13,537 bases of DNA from the NCBI GenBank assembly GCA_025934385.1, contig JAICYE010000016.1, forward strand, positions 1 through 13,537, given 5' to 3'. Positions 8,771 to 13,537 of this stretch are shown one piece after another. A program made the position numbers and the translations under genes. The notes under the pieces are model-generated. The model saw nothing but the letters and a program-made list of their open reading frames with translations. It did not search any database and was not told the origin of the DNA. Each line of letters opens with the position of its first letter. Position 1 is the first letter of the stretch. This DNA is from Acidimicrobiia bacterium. GTDB lineage: Bacteria; Actinomycetota; Acidimicrobiia; IMCC26256; BP-133.

Positions 8771-8807
8771 CACATGGTCACGCACCGTGGGCGAACCAGG
8801 TTTGGCG

Positions 8808-8819
8808 GCCGGATCCGGC
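8808..8819. other. 12-bp perfect palindrome in the dtd - 8916 gap
   Basis: GCCGGATCCGGC is a perfect dyad 32 bases upstream of the candidate -10 at 8851. It could be an operator for the small gene (or for the hut operon further down), but in a sequence this GC-rich a 12-bp palindrome can arise by chance. Confidence 0.2.
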
Positions 8820-8850
8820 GGTCATGGAGGCGCGACAGGCGGCGGCCCGC

Positions 8851-8856
8851 TAGCCT
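8851..8856 (+). promoter_or_regulatory. Candidate -10 (TAGCCT) before the 101-aa ORF
   Basis: TAGCCT sits 59 bases upstream of the ATG at 8916 in the 145-base gap after dtd. It resembles the TAGGCT elements at 4540 and 10855, including a similar following sequence (TTGCCGG against TTGGCCGG). No convincing -35 is visible. A transcript starting here would have a leader of about 50 bases carrying the GGAG at 8905-8908. Confidence 0.3.
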
Positions 8857-8915
8857 TGCCGGGGGGAGCCGCCCGGTGCTCGGGGGCCGGGACGTTCCGA
8901 GACTGGAGTACCGCG

Positions 8916-9221
8916 ATGGAACGCATCGACTCGTGCCACAGCGTCTGGCTCTTCGACACCGAGCGGATGCGCTTCCGCCGCGTCCCCAAGGAGACGAGCA
9001 TCGACACGCCGGCCCTCGAGAGCGACTGGGAGCCGTACTACGGCCTGGAGATTTCCCCGGATTCGGGGGCCTTCGCGGTGGCGCTGAACCCGTCCCGGAC
9101 ACGGCTGCTCCGGTCATGGCGCCACCGGGAGCCCTGCGAGCACTGCACCCCGGTGACCGTCGACCTCGACGCCACCGGCGAGGTCTCGCTGGCCGAGGCG
9201 TCGGAGCCCAAGACCGTCTGA
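8916..9221 (+). CDS. Conserved-looking 101-residue protein of unknown function
   Basis: The 101-residue product begins MERIDSCHSVWLFDTERMRF and has no family I can name. Visible features are a Cys7-His8 pair, a second cluster WRHREPCEHC (68-77) containing His70, Cys74, His76 and Cys77, and an acidic C-terminus. The Cys/His arrangement could bind a metal such as zinc, but this is inference. The middle (WEPYYGLEISPDSGAFAVALN) reads as short beta strands. There is no signal peptide or membrane segment. The ATG at 8916 is chosen because GGAG lies 7 bases upstream; the frame is open back to a GTG at 8787 but that part looks non-coding. It precedes hutH by 31 bases, so it may be co-transcribed with the hut genes, although nothing in it suggests histidine metabolism. 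Confidence 0.75.
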   Translation: MERIDSCHSVWLFDTERMRFRRVPKETSIDTPALESDWEPYYGLEISPDSGAFAVALNPSRTRLLRSWRHREPCEHCTPVTVDLDATGEVSLAEASEPKTV

Positions 9222-9252
9222 CGGGCCGGGGAACCGGCGCCGGGAGCCGGTC

Positions 9253-10845
9253 GTGAGCCCGGCTGACGGGCGGGCCGAACGAGCGGCCGTGGTTCTCGAC
9301 GGCGCGCCGCTCTCCGTGGCCGACGTGGTGGCGGTGGCCCGCCACGGCGCGGGGGTGACGGTCGGTGCCGGGGCGGCGGCCCGCATGGCCCCGGCCCGGG
9401 CGGTGGTCGAGCGGATCGTGGCCGATGGCGCCACCGTCTACGGGGTCACCACCGGCTTCGGGGCGCTGGCCTCGGTCAAGGTGTCGCCGGCCGAGGCCCG
9501 CCGCCTGCAGCTCTCGCTGGTGCTCTCCCACGCCGCCGGCATGGGCGACGCCGTCGAGTCCGAAGTCGTCCGGGGGATGATGCTCCTCCGGGCCCGGACG
9601 CTGGCCGCCGGCCTGTCCGGGGTCCGCCCGGCGCTGGTCGAGGGGCTCGTCGCCCTGCTCTCGGCCGGGATCACCCCGGTCGTCCCCGAGCTCGGCAGCC
9701 TCGGCGCCTCCGGGGACCTGGCGCCACTGGCCCACGTGGGCGCCGCCCTCACCGGGGAGGGCGAGGCGGTCGACGCCGCCGGCCGGCGGCTCCCGGCGGC
9801 CGAGGCGCTGGCCGCCGCCGGCCTCGAACCGGTCGTGCTCGAGGCCAAGGAGGGCCTGTCGCTGCTCAACGGCACCGAGGGCATGCTGGCCCACCTCTGC
9901 CTGGCCGTGGCTGACCTCGACCGCCTCGCCGCCACCGCCGACGTCGCCTGCGCCATCACGGTCGAGGCCCTGCTCGGCACCGACGCCGCCTACCGCCCCG
10001 AACTCCACGCCATCCGGCCCCACCCCGGCCAGGAGCGCAGCGCCGCCAACCTCCGCCGCCTGCTGGCCGGGTCGGAGATCGTGGCCAGCCACGGGCCTGA
10101 CCGTCCGGGGGACGCCCCCGGCCCCCCGGGCGACCACGCCGTCCAGGACGCCTACTCGCTGCGCTGCGCCCCCCAGGTCCACGGTGCGGGCCGGGACGTG
10201 ATCGCCTTCGCCCGGAGCGTCGTCGATCGGGAGCTGGCGTCGGTGACCGACAACCCGGTCGTGCTGGCGGATCGGGCCGAGGTGGCCTCCACCGGCAACT
10301 TCCACGGCCAGCCGCTGGCCTTCGCCGCCGACTTCTGCGCCATCGCCCTGGCCGACCTCGCCTCCATCTCCGAGCGCCGCACCGACCGGCTGATGGACCC
10401 GGCCCGGTCCCAGGGCCTTCCCGCCTTCCTGGCCGTGGAGGCCGGCATCAACTCGGGGTTCATGCTGGCCCACTACACGGCGGCCGCGGCCGTCAACCGG
10501 CTGCGGACCCACGCCGGCCCGGCCTCGGTCGATTCGATCTCGACCAGCGGCGGCCAGGAGGACCACGTGTCGATGGGCTGGAACGCCTGCCGCAAGCTGC
10601 GGACGTCGATCGCCGACGCCGGCCGGGTCCTGGCCATCGAGATCCTCTGCGCCGCTCAGGCCCTCGAGCTCCGGCGCGACGCCGCCGGCGTCCGCCTCCG
10701 GCCGTCGCCGGAGACCGAGGCGGTGATCGCCCGGCTGCGGGCCGAGGTGGAGTCGCTGCCCACGGACCGGTTCCTGGCCCCCGACCTGGCCACGGCTGAA
10801 CGGTTGGTCGGGTCCGGCGCCCTGCTGCCGGGGTGGATCACCTGA
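9253..10845 (+). CDS. hutH: Histidine ammonia-lyase HutH
   Basis: HutH eliminates ammonia from L-histidine to give urocanate, the first step of histidine use. The 530-residue product carries the MIO-forming Ala-Ser-Gly triad (152-154) within GSLGASGDLAPLAHVG. Other expected active-site positions are Tyr63 in VYGVTTGFG, His93 in LSHAAG, Asn206 in LLNGTEG, the QDAYSLRCAPQ block with Tyr301 and Arg304, TDNP at 332-335, STGNFHG, and the STSGGQEDHVSM block with Glu437. Between SH (279-280) and VQDAYSLRC there is a Pro/Gly/Asp-rich insert about 11 residues longer than in Pseudomonas HutH. A perfect DNA palindrome encodes it. The GTG at 9253 has GGGAG six bases upstream. hutU follows after 22 bases. 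The tyrosine/phenylalanine ammonia-lyase family is the alternative, but the neighbours make HutH clear. Confidence 0.95.
   Translation: MSPADGRAERAAVVLDGAPLSVADVVAVARHGAGVTVGAGAAARMAPARAVVERIVADGATVYGVTTGFGALASVKVSPAEARRLQLSLVLSHAAGMGDAVESEVVRGMMLLRARTLAAGLSGVRPALVEGLVALLSAGITPVVPELGSLGASGDLAPLAHVGAALTGEGEAVDAAGRRLPAAEALAAAGLEPVVLEAKEGLSLLNGTEGMLAHLCLAVADLDRLAATADVACAITVEALLGTDAAYRPELHAIRPHPGQERSAANLRRLLAGSEIVASHGPDRPGDAPGPPGDHAVQDAYSLRCAPQVHGAGRDVIAFARSVVDRELASVTDNPVVLADRAEVASTGNFHGQPLAFAADFCAIALADLASISERRTDRLMDPARSQGLPAFLAVEAGINSGFMLAHYTAAAAVNRLRTHAGPASVDSISTSGGQEDHVSMGWNACRKLRTSIADAGRVLAIEILCAAQALELRRDAAGVRLRPSPETEAVIARLRAEVESLPTDRFLAPDLATAERLVGSGALLPGWIT
10105..10121. repeat. Palindrome inside hutH coding the extra loop
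   Basis: CCGGGGG and CCCCCGG flank an ACG loop with perfect 7-bp pairing. The palindrome lies within the stretch encoding the Pro/Gly-rich insert of HutH. It resembles an in-frame palindromic insertion in a surface loop, though local expansion of GC-rich codons would look the same. Confidence 0.45.
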
Positions 10846-10854
10846 GCAGTGACG

Positions 10855-10867
10855 TAGGCTCGCCGCC
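10855..10867 (+). promoter_or_regulatory. Candidate leaderless promoter (-10 TAGGCT) before hutU
   Basis: TAGGCT at 10855-10860 is followed by seven bases and the GTG start of hutU at 10868, and there is no Shine-Dalgarno sequence between. The spacing equals that upstream of the small ORF at 4553. It would give hutU-hutI a second, leaderless transcript in addition to readthrough from hutH. No clear -35 is present. Confidence 0.35.
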
Positions 10868-12573
<1,706 letters not shown>

Positions 12574-12577
<4 letters not shown>

Positions 12578-13537
12578 GCGACGGCAGCCTGCTCGTACGG
12601 GGCGCGTCGTCGGTGGTGACGTGCGAGGGCCGGCGCCCGTTCGACCTCGGGTTGATCGAGCGGGGTGCGGTGCTCATCCGCGGCGGGAAGGTGTGGTGGG
12701 TCGGGCCGGAGCGGGAGCTGCCGGCCGAGATGCTGCACGGCGACGTCCCGGAACTCGACGCCGGCGGCGGCTGCGTCCTGCCGGGGTTCGTCGATGCGCA
12801 TACCCATCTCGTGTTCGCCGGCGACCGGGCCGCCGAGCACCAGGCCCGGCTCGGCGGCGACCGCTACCAGACCGGCGGGATCATGACGACGGTGGGGGCC
12901 ACCCGGGCGGCCCCGACGGAGCGCCTCGTGGCCGAGACGGAGGCCCGGGCCCGGTCGGCGCTGGCATCGGGGACGACGACGCTGGAGGCCAAGTCGGGCT
13001 ACGGCCTCGACACCGAGACCGAGCGGCGCCAGCTGGAGGTGCTGGCCACCGTGGCCGAGCGAACGCCGCTGCGCATCGTGCCGACCTTCCTCGGCGCCCA
13101 CCTGATCCCCGACCCTGGTTACCTCGACCTGCTGGTGGAGGAGATGCTGCCGGCCTGCGCGCCGCTGGCCGAGGGCTGCGACGCCTTCTGCGACCTCGGC
13201 GCCCTGTCGGTGCCCCAGGCCCGCAAGGCGCTCGAGGCCGGCGTCGCCCACGGGCTCACCCCCCGGCTCCACGCCGAGGAGCTGGCCCACACCGGCGGGG
13301 CCCTCCTGGCCGCCGAGCTCAACTGCGCCAGCGCCGACCACCTCGTCCACGCCACCGAGGACGACGCCCGCGCCCTGGCCTTCGCCGGTGTCGTGGCCGT
13401 GCTGCTGCCGGCCACGTCGTTCTGCCTGCGGTCGGCCTACGCCCCCGCCCGGCGCCTCCTCGACCGCGGCGTCACGATCGCCCTCGCCACCGACTGCAAT
13501 CCCGGCACCAGCTACACGACCTCGATGCCGTTCGTCA
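12574..13537 (+). CDS. hutI: Imidazolonepropionase HutI (3' end beyond the window)
   Basis: HutI is a metal-dependent amidohydrolase that opens 4-imidazolone-5-propanoate to N-formimino-L-glutamate, the third step of histidine use. The first 321 residues are present, of about 400 expected. The metal-binding HxH is in [17 protein letters not shown] (His76, His78). [13 protein letters not shown] and [13 protein letters not shown] (138-150, with Lys140 and Tyr143) follow, then FLGAHLIPD (His175). LHAEEL has His233 and the catalytic Glu236; SADHL has His256; ATDCNPGTS has metal ligand Asp307. The ATG at 12574 overlaps the hutU stop (ATGA) and gives the expected short lead before the [11 protein letters not shown] strand. 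The frame is open to the last base. Actinobacterial-type spacing around the YQTGGI motif fits the other genes. Confidence 0.96.

Noticed and set aside
8774..9256. Possible 160-codon gene starting at ATG 8774
   Set aside because: Its product is Arg-rich and it overlaps the frame at 8916-9221, which has better amino-acid composition, a ribosome binding site and plausible codon bias.

Overview
All supported genes in this window lie on the + strand. GC content is very high (roughly 70% by eye), with strong G/C preference at third codon positions. Together with the gene order tsaB-rimI-tsaD-groES-groEL, a GuaB3-type IMP dehydrogenase next to guaA, actinobacterial-looking Hut enzymes and frequent GTG starts, this suggests a high-GC Actinomycetota chromosome. 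A deep lineage such as Acidimicrobiia is my best guess, but that is inference from style, not a database match.

Layout. (1) Positions 73-2343 hold a tightly overlapping cluster, tsaB, rimI and tsaD: the tRNA t6A modification proteins TsaB and TsaD, plus a GNAT N-acetyltransferase between them. (2) Positions 2344-4711 hold a heat-shock unit: a perfect CIRCE operator (HrcA site), groES, a strong inter-cistronic hairpin, groEL with a long Gly-Gly-Met tail, and a 52-residue small protein of unknown function. (3) Positions 4713-5387 encode a NudL/CoA-pyrophosphatase-type Nudix hydrolase. It is followed by three tandem GC-rich hairpins that probably end the unit. (4) Positions 5564-8770 form a guanine-nucleotide unit: guaB3 (IMPDH without CBS domains), guaA (GMP synthase) and dtd (D-aminoacyl-tRNA deacylase). 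(5) Positions 8916-9221 encode a 101-residue unknown protein with Cys/His pairs. (6) From 9253 to the window edge is a histidine-utilisation operon, hutH-hutU-hutI, with hutI cut off at the end. These three enzymes convert histidine to urocanate, then imidazolonepropionate, then formiminoglutamate.

Most of the window is housekeeping or ordinary catabolism, and I do not see a new defence, mobile or biosynthetic system. The points worth a second look are local. The ATP-binding PP-loop of GuaA reads SGGGGS instead of SGGVDS, around an 8-G run, so it is either a sequence error or a crippled enzyme. Two start codons share a TAGGCT-N7-GTG layout typical of leaderless transcripts. Several perfect GC-rich palindromes lie between genes or inside hut coding sequences, and there are two short uncharacterised proteins.
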